Positions 45,658 through 54,668 of a DNA stretch of 64,000 bases are shown here, piece after piece (position 1 is the stretch's first letter; every line of letters starts with the position of its first letter). The stretch comes from Nocardioides xinjiangensis (GTDB lineage Bacteria > Actinomycetota > Actinomycetes > Propionibacteriales > Nocardioidaceae). The stretch lies in the NCBI RefSeq assembly GCF_017916455.1, contig NZ_JAFMSY010000002.1:310001-374000 (forward strand). Direction: 5' to 3'. The notes beneath the pieces are model-generated. The model was not told where the DNA came from. It searched no databases and saw only the letters and a program-made list of their open reading frames with translations. Made by a program: the position numbers and the translations under genes.

Positions 45658-46131
45658 TCACCCGAGGAGGTGGTGGAGCGCCGCGAGCACCGACCCGCAC
45701 GTGGCCTGCCGGACGGCGAGGCGGTCCCCGTCGAGGGCGAGCAGCTCGGCGTCGACGCGGGTGGGGCCCGCGACCGCGATCCACACGGTGCCCGGCGGTC
45801 GGCCCTCCTGCTCGTCCGGACCGGCGACGCCCGTCGTCGCCAGGCCCCACGTGGCCTCGAGGCGGGTGCGCACGCCCTGTGCCATCGCGACCGCGCACTC
45901 GCGCGAGATCACGCCGTGCTCCGCCACGAGCTGCTCCGGGACGTCGAGCACGGACACCTTGACGCGGGTCGCGTAGGACACGACGCCGCCGACGAAGCTG
46001 CGCGAGGCACCCGGCACGTCGGTCAGCCGGGACGCCAGGAGCCCGCCGGTCAGCGACTCCGCCGTGGCGAGCGTCTCGCCGCGGCGTGCGAGCGCGTCGA
46101 GCACGCGCGCCTCGAGATCCTCCGACCACAC
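45658..46131 (-). CDS. cinA: CinA C-terminal domain nicotinamide-nucleotide amidase
   Basis: A 157-residue CinA C-terminal domain: LATAESLTGGLLASRLTDVPGAS start, VVSYATRVK, and ATTGVAGPDEQEG. It deamidates NMN in relatives. The molybdopterin-like N-terminal domain is absent, as is usual in actinobacteria. GTG start at 46131 is divergent from the GH15 gene, whose ATG lies 19 bases away. Confidence 0.92.
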   Translation of the reverse strand: MWSEDLEARVLDALARRGETLATAESLTGGLLASRLTDVPGASRSFVGGVVSYATRVKVSVLDVPEQLVAEHGVISRECAVAMAQGVRTRLEATWGLATTGVAGPDEQEGRPPGTVWIAVAGPTRVDAELLALDGDRLAVRQATCGSVLAALHHLLG

Positions 46132-46149
46132 GTCGGCGAGACTAGCCGC

Positions 46150-47916
46150 ATGGCACTCCCCATCGAGGACTACGCCCTGATCGGCGACAGCGGGACGGCG
46201 GCGCTGGTCGGCCGCGACGGATCCATCGACTGGCTCTGCCTGCCGAGGTTCGACTCGCCGGCGTGCTTCGCCGCCCTCCTCGGCACGGAGGAGCACGGCC
46301 GCTGGCTGCTCGCACCCGCCGACGAGGTGGTGGCCACCAGCCGCCGCTATGTCGACGGCACCGCGCTGCTGGAGACGACGTTCACCACCCGGGACGGCGA
46401 GGTCGTGCTGCTGGACCTGATGCCGACCGGCGACGGCCGGGCCGACGTCGTGCGCCGCCTCACCTGCACGCGGGGGACGGTGCGGATCCGTCACGACTGG
46501 GTGGTGCGCACCGACTACGGCAAGGTGCGGCCGTGGGTCAGCCGCGAGCGCGTCCACGGCAACGACGTCGTGGTCGCCGTCGCTGGACCAGACAAGCTCA
46601 TCCTGCGCGGGCCGCGCCTGCCGCGCGGGCACCGCGGGCACCACAGCGACGAGTTCGAGCTCGCCGCCGGCGACGAGGTGACGTTCTCCACCACGTGGGT
46701 GCGGTCGTGGCGGGAGGTGCCCGAGCCGCTGAGCTTCGACGAGCGGATCGAGGCCACGGCGGCGGAGCAGCAGGGCTGGACCTCCCGCGCGCCGAGCACC
46801 CTGCCCTACGCCGACATGGTGCGGCGCAGCTTGATGACCCTGCTCCTGATGACCCACGCCGAGACGGGCGGGATCGTGGCGGCGCCGACGACGTCGCTGC
46901 CCGAGGACTTCGGCGGTGCCCGCAACTGGGACTACCGGTTCTGCTGGCTGCGCGACGCGGCCCTCACCCTCGAGTCGCTGCTCGGTGCGGGATACGTCGA
47001 CGAGGCGCAGCGGTGGCGCGAGTGGCTGCTGCGGGCCGTGGCCGGTGACCCGGCCGACCTGCAGATCATGTACACCGTCGACGGCGGTCGGCACCTCCCC
47101 GAGCACGAGCTGGCGCACCTCCCGGGCTACGCGGGGAGCACGCCGGTGCGCATCGGCAACGGTGCGGTCTCGCAGCGCCAGAACGACGTCCTCGGCGAGG
47201 TGATGCTGGCGCTCGAGCTGGCCCGGCGCGCGGGACTCGAGGAGACCCGCAACTCGTGGGCCCTGCAGCGGGCGCTCGTGGACGAGCTCGGCGACCACTG
47301 GGACGAGCCGGACAACGGCCTGTGGGAGATCCGCGGCCCCCAGCGCCACTTCACCCACTCGCGCGTGATGGTGTGGGTGGCCTTCGACCGCGCGGTCCGC
47401 GCGATCGAGGAGCACGGCCTGGACGGCCCGCTCGAGCGCTGGCGCGACCTGCGCGACCGGGTGCGCGAGGAGGTCCTCGACAAGGGCTTCGACGACGAGC
47501 GCGGCACCTTCACGCAGCACTACGACACCCGCGAGGTGGACGCGTCGCTGCTGACCATCCCGCTGGTCGGCTTCCTGCCGGGCGACGACCCGCGGGTGCT
47601 GGGCACGATCGACGCCGTCGTCGCGGACCTCATGCGCGACGGCCTGCTGCTGCGCTACCGCACGCAGAGCGGGGTCGACGGGCTCCCCGGCGACGAGCAC
47701 CCGTTCCTGGCGTGCTCCTTCTGGCTCGTCTCGGCGCTGGCCGCGGCCGGGCGACGCGACGAGGCGGCCACACTCATGGACCGGCTGTGCGGCCTTGCGA
47801 ACGACGTCGGGCTGCTCTCGGAGGAGTACGACGCCGCGCACGGGCGGATGGCCGGGAACTTCCCCCAGGCCTTCAGCCACCTCACGCTCGTGCAGGCGGC
47901 CCTCGCCCTGCGGTGA
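46150..47916 (+). CDS. Glycoside hydrolase family 15 protein
   Basis: A 588-residue cytoplasmic protein: MALPIEDYALIGDSGTAALVG, GSIDWLCLPRFDSPACF, then the (alpha/alpha)6 barrel with NWDYRFCWLRDAALT and GLWEIRG, where the Glu is the likely general acid. Actinobacterial members such as Rv2402 are trehalases or glucan glucohydrolases; the true substrate is not known. GAGACT six bases before ATG suggests a leaderless start. Confidence 0.93.
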   Translation: MALPIEDYALIGDSGTAALVGRDGSIDWLCLPRFDSPACFAALLGTEEHGRWLLAPADEVVATSRRYVDGTALLETTFTTRDGEVVLLDLMPTGDGRADVVRRLTCTRGTVRIRHDWVVRTDYGKVRPWVSRERVHGNDVVVAVAGPDKLILRGPRLPRGHRGHHSDEFELAAGDEVTFSTTWVRSWREVPEPLSFDERIEATAAEQQGWTSRAPSTLPYADMVRRSLMTLLLMTHAETGGIVAAPTTSLPEDFGGARNWDYRFCWLRDAALTLESLLGAGYVDEAQRWREWLLRAVAGDPADLQIMYTVDGGRHLPEHELAHLPGYAGSTPVRIGNGAVSQRQNDVLGEVMLALELARRAGLEETRNSWALQRALVDELGDHWDEPDNGLWEIRGPQRHFTHSRVMVWVAFDRAVRAIEEHGLDGPLERWRDLRDRVREEVLDKGFDDERGTFTQHYDTREVDASLLTIPLVGFLPGDDPRVLGTIDAVVADLMRDGLLLRYRTQSGVDGLPGDEHPFLACSFWLVSALAAAGRRDEAATLMDRLCGLANDVGLLSEEYDAAHGRMAGNFPQAFSHLTLVQAALALR

Positions 47917-47959
47917 GCAGGTGGAGGGCCGCCGCTGGCTCGCTGGCGTGCGACACGGC

Positions 47960-47995
47960 GGAGGCCCGGCCATCGCGGACGATGACCGGGCCTCC
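47960..47995. terminator. Bidirectional hairpin terminator
   Basis: GGAGGCCCGG (47960-47969) pairs with CCGGGCCTCC (47986-47995) around a 16-base loop, between the ends of the convergent GH15 and nucleotidase genes. There is no T-run, as is common in actinobacteria. Confidence 0.8.
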
Positions 47996-48061
47996 GGGTG
48001 CTGCTGGCCGAGCAGGTTGTGTGGCCGGGGTGGTGCCTGGGGTGGTGCTGCCGAGCTCAGG

Positions 48062-50305
48062 TCACCTGCGGCGGCGCACCTTGATCTCGACGACCTTGCG
48101 CACCCGCTCGAGCGCGTTGGTGCCGTTGAAGGTGACCTTGGCGTTGTAGGTGCGGGCCTTCTTGAACGCCCGCAGCTTCACCTTGGCGACGCCGTCCTCG
48201 ACCTTCGTGCGGTAGGTCTTGCCCGCCACGCGGACCTTGACCCATCCGTCCACGTCGGCCACGTGGGCAGCCTTGACCTTGATGCGCAGCCGCACCTGGG
48301 TCTTGCCGACCTTGGCCTTGCCGGCCCTCGGGAACGCACGCACGCTCATCCGCGGCTGGCCCTTGACCACGGCCCGGGCGATGGTGGTGCCGCTCGGCTG
48401 GGCGATGATCCGCAGCTCCTTGCCCGCACGGACGGTGAACGACACGGTGCTCTTGCCGCCCACCACGGCGGTGGTGCCGAAGACCTTGCTCGACCCGTCC
48501 CGACGCACCTTGACCAGCTCGAGCTTGGTGTTGGCCGGGATCCCGAGGGAGGTGATGTCGAGCTTCTCGAAGCTGATCTTGGCCTTCTCGCCGGCCACGT
48601 AGCTGTTCTTCAGGCCGCTGGCGTAGATCTGGCGCTTCACGGGCGAGGGCGACTTGACCTGGCCGTTGCGGAAGAACGAGTCGATCCAGAGGTCGCGGTC
48701 CACGGCGCCGGTGTCGATGGCCTTGCCCTCCTTGAAGGCGCCGAAGTTGTCGCCGCCCTGGGCGAGGAAGCTGAACGTCGACACGGTGTAGGTCTTGGCC
48801 GGGTCGACCAGCTGTCCGTCGACGGTGATCGACACGACCCTGTCGCCGACCGGGCGGGAGGCGTCGAGGATCGTCTGCACGTTCCTGGACACGCCGAGGT
48901 GCAGGAACGGGTTGCTCGCGGTCGAGGGCTGCCACTGCTGCTCGAAGATCTTCTTGAGCGTCGCGCCGGTCACGTCGACGTAGCTGACGTTGTTGACGAA
49001 CGGGAGGACCGCGTTGGCCTCCTCGAACGTCACCACGCCGTCGGTGTTCTCGGGGCTGGTGGAGAGGTCGCCCTTGTAGAGCAGGTCCGCCCGCAGCCCA
49101 CCGGGGTTGGTGATGCCGATGGTGGGCGTCTTCGCCACCGCGGGGATCTTGACGTCACGAAGCGCGTCGGCCACGAGGTTGCCGATGGTCGACTCCGCCT
49201 TGCGGTCCTCCTGCACGCCGGGTGCCACCGGGTCGGAGTCGGCCCGGGTGATGTCCGCCGAGATCCTGCCCACGGCGCGGTCGCCCACGACGTTGGCGGC
49301 GGCGAGGGCGGCCTTGACGATCGCGTCGACGGCAGCGACGCGCGGCCGCGCGAGGTCGGCCGCGGTGGCCCTCGGGACCAGTGTCGCGGTCACCGCGCTC
49401 ACGGTGTTGGTGTCGGTGTCGATGGTCATCGACACCTTGCCGAGGCTGGCGCCGTACGCCTCGGTCTGCACGACCGGGCGCGAGCCGTTGTAGGCGTAGG
49501 GCTGGTGGCTGTGACCGTTGTAGATCACGTCGACGGCGGCGACGGTGTCCTGCGTCAGGTGGCGGAACACCGCGGACGCCGCCTCCTGCTGCGCCTGGGT
49601 CGCAGCCGCCTGCGACTGCGGTCCGCCCTCGTGGTAGTTGGCGACGGTGGCGTCGCAGTCGACGCCGGCCGACTGCAGGCGCGCGACCTCCTGGTTGACG
49701 GCGGCGACCGGGTCGGTGAACCGCAGTCCGGCGATGCCTCCGGGCGACACCAGCGACGGCGTCTCCTGGGTCACGGCGCCGATGACGCACACGTTGGCAC
49801 CGCCGAGGGTGATCTGCGTCGAGGCGGGCAGGACCGGGTTGCCGGCAGCGTCCAGCACGTTGGCGCCGAGGTAGGGGAAGGACGCCTGCGGGTACGCCGT
49901 CCCGTCGGGGGCCGTGCCCCCACCGTCGACGACGTGCGACTTGAACCAGGGCCAGCCCTTGTCGAACTCGTGGTTGCCCACCACGCTCACGTCGAGGTCG
50001 AGCGCGTTGAGGACGTCGATGGTCGGCTTGTCGTCGTTGAACGCCGACGCGAAGAGCGAGGCTCCGATGTTGTCACCGGCCGAGAGCACCATCGTGCTGG
50101 CGTCCCGGTTCTGCTCGATGGTCGTCGCCCACCTGGTGGTGTTGTTGTCGATGCGACCGTGGAAGTCGTTGAAGTTGAGGATCGTGACGGGGACGGCGGC
50201 GGCGGTCGCCGGAGCGGCGGTCGCCACGACCGCGAGGGGTGCTGCGAGCAGCCCCGTCAGCGTGGTCGCGAGAGCGAGCTTGCGACCGGTTCGTGATGCT
50301 GGCAC
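48062..50305 (-). CDS. Secreted 5'-nucleotidase / metallophosphatase
   Basis: A 747-residue secreted enzyme: signal peptide ending near TAAAVP, metallophosphatase motifs NFNDFHGRI, GDNIGAS, VVGNHEFD and NGHSHQPY, and a 5'-nucleotidase C-terminal domain (about 380-570). The last 190 residues form an Ig-like module and end KVRRRR. It would hydrolyse extracellular nucleotides to nucleosides and phosphate. GTG at 50305 with AAGAAAGG seven bases upstream is chosen; the longer GTG at 50344 is inside the operator. Confidence 0.94.
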   Translation of the reverse strand: MPASRTGRKLALATTLTGLLAAPLAVVATAAPATAAAVPVTILNFNDFHGRIDNNTTRWATTIEQNRDASTMVLSAGDNIGASLFASAFNDDKPTIDVLNALDLDVSVVGNHEFDKGWPWFKSHVVDGGGTAPDGTAYPQASFPYLGANVLDAAGNPVLPASTQITLGGANVCVIGAVTQETPSLVSPGGIAGLRFTDPVAAVNQEVARLQSAGVDCDATVANYHEGGPQSQAAATQAQQEAASAVFRHLTQDTVAAVDVIYNGHSHQPYAYNGSRPVVQTEAYGASLGKVSMTIDTDTNTVSAVTATLVPRATAADLARPRVAAVDAIVKAALAAANVVGDRAVGRISADITRADSDPVAPGVQEDRKAESTIGNLVADALRDVKIPAVAKTPTIGITNPGGLRADLLYKGDLSTSPENTDGVVTFEEANAVLPFVNNVSYVDVTGATLKKIFEQQWQPSTASNPFLHLGVSRNVQTILDASRPVGDRVVSITVDGQLVDPAKTYTVSTFSFLAQGGDNFGAFKEGKAIDTGAVDRDLWIDSFFRNGQVKSPSPVKRQIYASGLKNSYVAGEKAKISFEKLDITSLGIPANTKLELVKVRRDGSSKVFGTTAVVGGKSTVSFTVRAGKELRIIAQPSGTTIARAVVKGQPRMSVRAFPRAGKAKVGKTQVRLRIKVKAAHVADVDGWVKVRVAGKTYRTKVEDGVAKVKLRAFKKARTYNAKVTFNGTNALERVRKVVEIKVRRRR

Positions 50306-50329
50306 GAGTGGGCCTTTCTTGGATGGCGG

Positions 50330-50345
50330 GGTGAATCGGGTCACC
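50330..50345. promoter_or_regulatory. Palindromic operator overlapping the 5'-nucleotidase promoter
   Basis: GGTGA N6 TCACC (plus strand GGTGAATCGGGTCACC). On the minus strand TAAGGT, a TANNNT -10 box, ends inside the left half, so a protein bound here would cover the -10 and start. Near-identical sites precede two other secreted enzymes at 53946 and 61950. Confidence 0.7.
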
Positions 50346-50401
50346 TTAACCCGACCCGGAGGGGTCGTTCGGGGCCTCGTCCCGGTACGTCGGGGAGGCG
50401 G

Positions 50402-50441
50402 GAGACGGCCCGGCCAGCCGGTCGGAGGGCCGGGCCGTCTC
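50402..50441. terminator. Strong hairpin terminator between nuclease and nucleotidase
   Basis: GAGACGGCCCGGCC (50402-50415) pairs perfectly over 14 bp with GGCCGGGCCGTCTC (50428-50441), loop 12. It follows the stop of the large nuclease gene (minus strand), so the two secreted genes are separate transcripts. Confidence 0.85.
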
Positions 50442-50471
50442 GTTCGATCCAGGGGATGCGAGGGCGCTCGT

Positions 50472-53400
50472 TCAGCGCCGCCGCACCGTGATGGTCACGC
50501 GGGCCTTGTCGCCCGCCGTCCTTCGGCTCCCGGCGTAGGAGACCGTCGCCTTGTAGGTGCCCGGCTTCGTGAACGCCTTCACCCTGACCGCGGCCTTGCC
50601 CGCGCGGAGCGCGGCCCGGTAGGTCTTCTGGCCGATCGTCACGGTGACCTTGCCGCGCGGGGTCACGCCCCTCGCGGACACGGCCACCTTGACCGTGGCT
50701 CGCATGCCCGCCACGACCGGCGTGCGCTTCAGCTTCGCCCGGACCTTCGACACCGCCTTCTTGACCTTGACGCGGACCGTGCCGGTCGCCGCCTTGTGGG
50801 TGGTGTCGCCCGAGTAGGTGAGCGTCAGCGAGTGGGTGCCGACGGGCAGCGACTTCGGGGGCAGGGTCACGGTGCCCCGACCCGACGCGAGGGTGGCCGT
50901 GCCCAGGACGGTCGAGCCCCGCGACACCTTGACGGTGCCGGACGCCGTCGCCGGGGCCACCTCGACCGAGACGGAACCCTTGGAGCCGTACGCGATCCTG
51001 CGCGCCGTGCCCGTCACAGAGGTGGCGACCTGCGCGACCGGGGCCGTGAGCCGCAGCCCGAGGATCACCGGGTCGTGGTCGGAGGACCGGTACGGACCGT
51101 CGGCGTGGAAGTCGGTCGCGTGGTAGTTCCAGCGGCTGTACTCCAGCGCCAGCGACTCACCGGCGTTGATGTTCCAGATGTCCGTGCCGGTGGACCGCTT
51201 GAGCGCGGGACCGTTCACCAGGATGTGGTCGAGGGAGCCGGACAGCCCGGAGAACGAGTACGAGAACTCGCCGTTGTCGAAGTGGCGCTCGACGTTGGTG
51301 AACCCGGCGCCGTAGAGGACCCGCAGCGGGTCCTCCATGGTGTAGGAGTTGAAGTCGCCGCCGAGGACGACGGACTGCACCCCGGTCTCCGCCTGCAGGC
51401 CGGCGACCCAGTCGCGCAGGGCGGTCGCCTGCAGCACGCGCGAGCCGTTGGACGCGCTCTGGCCGTCACCGGTGTCGGCGTCGCCCGGGTTCGGCCCGGC
51501 CGAGCCCTTGGACTTGAAGTGGTTGACGACGAACAGGAACGGCTCGCCGCCGGCGTCGGCCTTGAAGACCTGGCCGAGGGGCTCGCGGGCGTTGTCGAAG
51601 GCCTCGCCGGCGTCGCTCAGGGTGCCGAGCGCGCGGGACTGGCCCACGCGGTCGACGCTGGCGGGCTTGTAGATGATGGCGTTGGTGATGACGTCCATCC
51701 CGCCGTCGGGCAGCTCGGTCGAGGACGGGTTGGCCGCCCAGGTGCCGGCACCCGCGTCGGCGTTGAGCGCCGCCACGAGGCTGTTGGTGGCCTCGTCGGG
51801 CGTCTCCCCGAGCGTCCGGGAGTTCTCGATCTCCATGAGGCCCACGACGTCCGCGTCGAGCTTGTTGATCGCGGACACGATCTTGGACTGCTGGCGCTCG
51901 AAGTCCTCGGGGTCCCACGCGCCGCGCTGCTCGCAGCCGCCGTTCACCGTGGCGCCGTCACCGGCCCGGTCCCGGAACGGGGTGCAGCCGCCGTCGCCCA
52001 CGTTGTCGTCGTCCGCGTCACCCAGGGTCGTGAAGTAGTTGAGCACGTTGAACGAGGCGATCTTGAGGTCGGCGGTGCCGGTCTCGTTGATGAGGGCCTC
52101 GTCGGGAGCAGCGGTCCGGGTGTCCTCGAAGGTGGCCGGGCTCTCGGCGTTGTCGGGGCCCGTCACCGTGACCAGCGGCTGGAACCGGTAGGTCGGCGCG
52201 CTCGGCGAACCGCCCTGGGTGAAGATCACGTCGTCGACGAACGTCGCCCGGGCGCCGACGCGCACGGGCTCGGTGGTCGAGACGTAGGGCGGCGTCAGGT
52301 GGCCGTTCAGCAGGCAGCCGGAAGGCCGCGGGCTGCACTCGGTTGCGTTGCCGGTGAGAAGGAAGTTGGTCGACGCGCCGTCGTCCAGCACGATCGAGCG
52401 GGCGGCGTTGTCCGCCTCCACGGCGCTCGCCGCGGCCGGACCGGGCAGCTCGACCTCGGTGCGCTGGATCAGCGGCCTGTCGCCGGCCGCGAGGCCGACC
52501 TCACCGAAGTTGTTGGTCGAGAACGTGTTGGTGACGGTGAAGGCGCCCGTGGGGCGGTAGCGCATCCCCTCGAGGGACTCCTTCTCCGCGGCGGAGCGCG
52601 GCCACGTCGCGGTGGTCGTCGTGACGACGGGCGGGACGTCCTGGTCCACGACGGTGATGTCGCCGGGCTGCACCTGTACCTGCGTGGCGCCGGCGAACTC
52701 GGTCACCCGCCCGCGCACCTCGACGTACGAGCCGGGGGTCGCGGTGACGGTGCCGCTGGCCTGGCGGACGAACAGGCCGTCGGAGGCGGTGTGCGCCGTG
52801 AGGTCGATGCCGGCCGCACCGGAGCCGGGGGTCTGGATGTTGAACCCGAAGAACCCGCCCGCGGGGTAGACGGACGTGACGATGCCGCGGGTGGTCACCG
52901 TGGTGCCCAGGAGCGGCGAGGTGGCGCCCGTGCCCTGGACCTGGTCGATGGCGACGACGCCGGCCGGGTTCACCGTGATGTCGAAGGTGGTGCTGCCCTG
53001 CGCGGCGTCCGCGTCGGTGGCGGTCACCGTCACCTCGAAGACGCCCGGGGTGGTCGGCGTACCGCTGACCTGCCCGGCCTCCGTGCCGCTGCTCGTGATT
53101 GAGAGCCCGGCGGGAAGGCCCGTGGCCGTCCACGTGTACGGGGCCTTGCCGCCCGTGGCGGTCACGGTGAAGGGCGTGATCGGCTCGTAGACGGTGACGG
53201 ACTTGTCCGACACGGTCGCGACGGTGGGGCCGGCGGTGCCGGCCGCGGACTTCGTCGGGGTCGGAGTCGCCGGTGCGGCGAAGTCGGTCCGGTTGTTGTC
53301 ACCATCGACCGACGTGGTGCGCGAGGTCGACGTGGTCGTCGACAGCGCGGTGCCGGTGTTGTCGGTCTCGGAGGAGGTGGCGGTGCCGTAGCCGACGAAG

Positions 53401-53924
53401 TCCACCACGTTGGTGACGGTGTGCATGCTCGTCCCGAGCGCCGTCACGGCCGTCGTGCCGTCGGCCAGGATCACCTGGCCGCTGCTGCCCGACATGTTGA
53501 GGAACGTCGTGGTGGCCTCGAAGTCGGGCGTCGGCAGCTCGGATCCGCCACACACGGCGCCGCCGGTGCAGCTGGTGCGGCTCGAGGTCTGCACGAGGAA
53601 GGTGCTCTTTGCGGGCACGGAGGCGTCGGGAAGCGCGAGGACGCTGACGCTTCCGCCGGCCGCGAAGGAAGCGCTCCGGTACTGAAGGCTCAGCCCGTTG
53701 GTCGGCAGCGCCGACGACGTGGGGTTGTAGAGCTCGACGAAGTCGACCTTGTAGGAGGCCGACGTCGAGGTCGACCCACCGCCGCCGTAGACCTCGTTGA
53801 TGATCAAGCCGCTGCTGGCGGCGTCTGCAGGAGCGATCGCTCCGAGGATGGCCAGGGGCGCCGCAAGAACCCCGGCAGCGGTCGCCGCAGCCGTGAAGCG
53901 ACGCCCGAATCGTGAAGCTGACAC
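50472..53924 (-). CDS. Secreted multidomain endonuclease/exonuclease/phosphatase (ExeM/NucH type)
   Basis: A 1150-residue secreted nuclease. After the signal peptide come a lamin-tail domain (about 28-150, LIINEVYGGGG), a putative Ig domain (about 200-290), an OB-like region (VTTRGIVTSVY, about 300-400), and an EEP nuclease domain (about 590-960) with LKIASFNVLNYF, VVGLMEIENSR, VNHFKSKGS, GGDFNS and SSDHDPV, all catalytic motifs. Ig-like repeats and a C-terminal KVRRR-type end follow. GTG at 53924 with GAAAGG seven bases upstream is chosen. It likely degrades extracellular DNA. Confidence 0.94.
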   Translation of the reverse strand: MSASRFGRRFTAAATAAGVLAAPLAILGAIAPADAASSGLIINEVYGGGGSTSTSASYKVDFVELYNPTSSALPTNGLSLQYRSASFAAGGSVSVLALPDASVPAKSTFLVQTSSRTSCTGGAVCGGSELPTPDFEATTTFLNMSGSSGQVILADGTTAVTALGTSMHTVTNVVDFVGYGTATSSETDNTGTALSTTTSTSRTTSVDGDNNRTDFAAPATPTPTKSAAGTAGPTVATVSDKSVTVYEPITPFTVTATGGKAPYTWTATGLPAGLSITSSGTEAGQVSGTPTTPGVFEVTVTATDADAAQGSTTFDITVNPAGVVAIDQVQGTGATSPLLGTTVTTRGIVTSVYPAGGFFGFNIQTPGSGAAGIDLTAHTASDGLFVRQASGTVTATPGSYVEVRGRVTEFAGATQVQVQPGDITVVDQDVPPVVTTTTATWPRSAAEKESLEGMRYRPTGAFTVTNTFSTNNFGEVGLAAGDRPLIQRTEVELPGPAAASAVEADNAARSIVLDDGASTNFLLTGNATECSPRPSGCLLNGHLTPPYVSTTEPVRVGARATFVDDVIFTQGGSPSAPTYRFQPLVTVTGPDNAESPATFEDTRTAAPDEALINETGTADLKIASFNVLNYFTTLGDADDDNVGDGGCTPFRDRAGDGATVNGGCEQRGAWDPEDFERQQSKIVSAINKLDADVVGLMEIENSRTLGETPDEATNSLVAALNADAGAGTWAANPSSTELPDGGMDVITNAIIYKPASVDRVGQSRALGTLSDAGEAFDNAREPLGQVFKADAGGEPFLFVVNHFKSKGSAGPNPGDADTGDGQSASNGSRVLQATALRDWVAGLQAETGVQSVVLGGDFNSYTMEDPLRVLYGAGFTNVERHFDNGEFSYSFSGLSGSLDHILVNGPALKRSTGTDIWNINAGESLALEYSRWNYHATDFHADGPYRSSDHDPVILGLRLTAPVAQVATSVTGTARRIAYGSKGSVSVEVAPATASGTVKVSRGSTVLGTATLASGRGTVTLPPKSLPVGTHSLTLTYSGDTTHKAATGTVRVKVKKAVSKVRAKLKRTPVVAGMRATVKVAVSARGVTPRGKVTVTIGQKTYRAALRAGKAAVRVKAFTKPGTYKATVSYAGSRRTAGDKARVTITVRRR

Positions 53925-53945
53925 AGGAAGACCTTTCGAAGGGCG

Positions 53946-53961
53946 GGTGAGCCGGGTCACT
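53946..53961. promoter_or_regulatory. Palindromic operator overlapping the secreted nuclease promoter
   Basis: GGTGA N6 TCACT on the plus strand, the same layout as at 50330. On the minus strand TACAGT, a TANNNT -10 box, runs into the palindrome GTGACCCGGCTCACC. An upstream GTG in the palindrome is not used as the start. Confidence 0.7.
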
Positions 53962-54032
53962 GTAACCCCGAGACCGCCCTTCAGGACCCTTCGCAGGGAG
54001 GCATTGCCTGAACGCTGCGTGACGACTTCGCG

Positions 54033-54668
54033 TCAGTGCTGCGTGGACCGCTGGCGGCGCACCTCGCGGACGAACTCCCATCCCGACCACAGCGTCATCG
54101 CGACGGCGCCCGCGAGCAGCAGCTGGCTGGCGTAGAAGAGGACCTCGCCGAGCGGTCCGGGCCAGAAGTCGAAGGCGCCCCCGTGAGCGTCGCCGTGGGG
54201 CAGCGGCCAGGTCAGGCCCGACAGCGCGATGGCCTGCAGGACGGTCTTGATCTTGCCGCTCCGGGCCGCCGGGATCACGATCTGCTTGAGCACCGACAAG
54301 CGCAGCAGCGTGACGCTCCACTCGCGCAGCAGCACCACGACCGTCACCCACCACCAGATGTCGCCCACGACCGACAGGCCGATGAAGGCCATGCCGGTGA
54401 TCGCCTTGTCGGCGATGGGGTCGGCGATCTTGCCGAAGTCGGTGACCAGCCCGTGCTTGCGGGCGAGGTCGCCGTCGATCTTGTCGGTGATCATCGCGAC
54501 GGCGAAGAGCGCGAACGCCACCCAGCGCCAGAGCGGGTCGTTGCCGCCGTCGTGCAGCAGGGCCCAGCCGAAGAAGGGCACCATCACGATGCGGAGGGTG
54601 GTGAGCAGGTTGGGCACGTTGAAGTTCGACACCGTGCGCGGCTCGGTGCCGGCCTGGTCGTGGGTCAT
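54033..54668 (-). CDS. pgsA: CDP-diacylglycerol-glycerol-3-phosphate phosphatidyltransferase
   Basis: Makes phosphatidylglycerol phosphate; also supplies the PG used by Lgt. The 211-residue membrane protein has the CDP-alcohol phosphotransferase motif DKIDGDLAR then eight residues, G, three residues, D, three residues, D ([19 protein letters not shown] and DPIAD). Four to five membrane helices. ATG overlaps the rimO stop (ATGA). Confidence 0.95.
   Translation of the reverse strand: MTHDQAGTEPRTVSNFNVPNLLTTLRIVMVPFFGWALLHDGGNDPLWRWVAFALFAVAMITDKIDGDLARKHGLVTDFGKIADPIADKAITGMAFIGLSVVGDIWWWVTVVVLLREWSVTLLRLSVLKQIVIPAARSGKIKTVLQAIALSGLTWPLPHGDAHGGAFDFWPGPLGEVLFYASQLLLAGAVAMTLWSGWEFVREVRRQRSTQH

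Noticed and set aside
50306-50344. Upstream GTG starts of the nucleotidase (50344) and nuclease (53960)
   Set aside because: They fall in the operator and have no ribosome site; the downstream GTGs have AAGAAAGG or GAAAGG at seven bases and start with a normal signal peptide.
49914-53102. 1062-codon plus-strand open frame opposite the secreted nuclease
   Set aside because: Shadow frame without recognisable domains; the minus strand has the complete EEP motifs.
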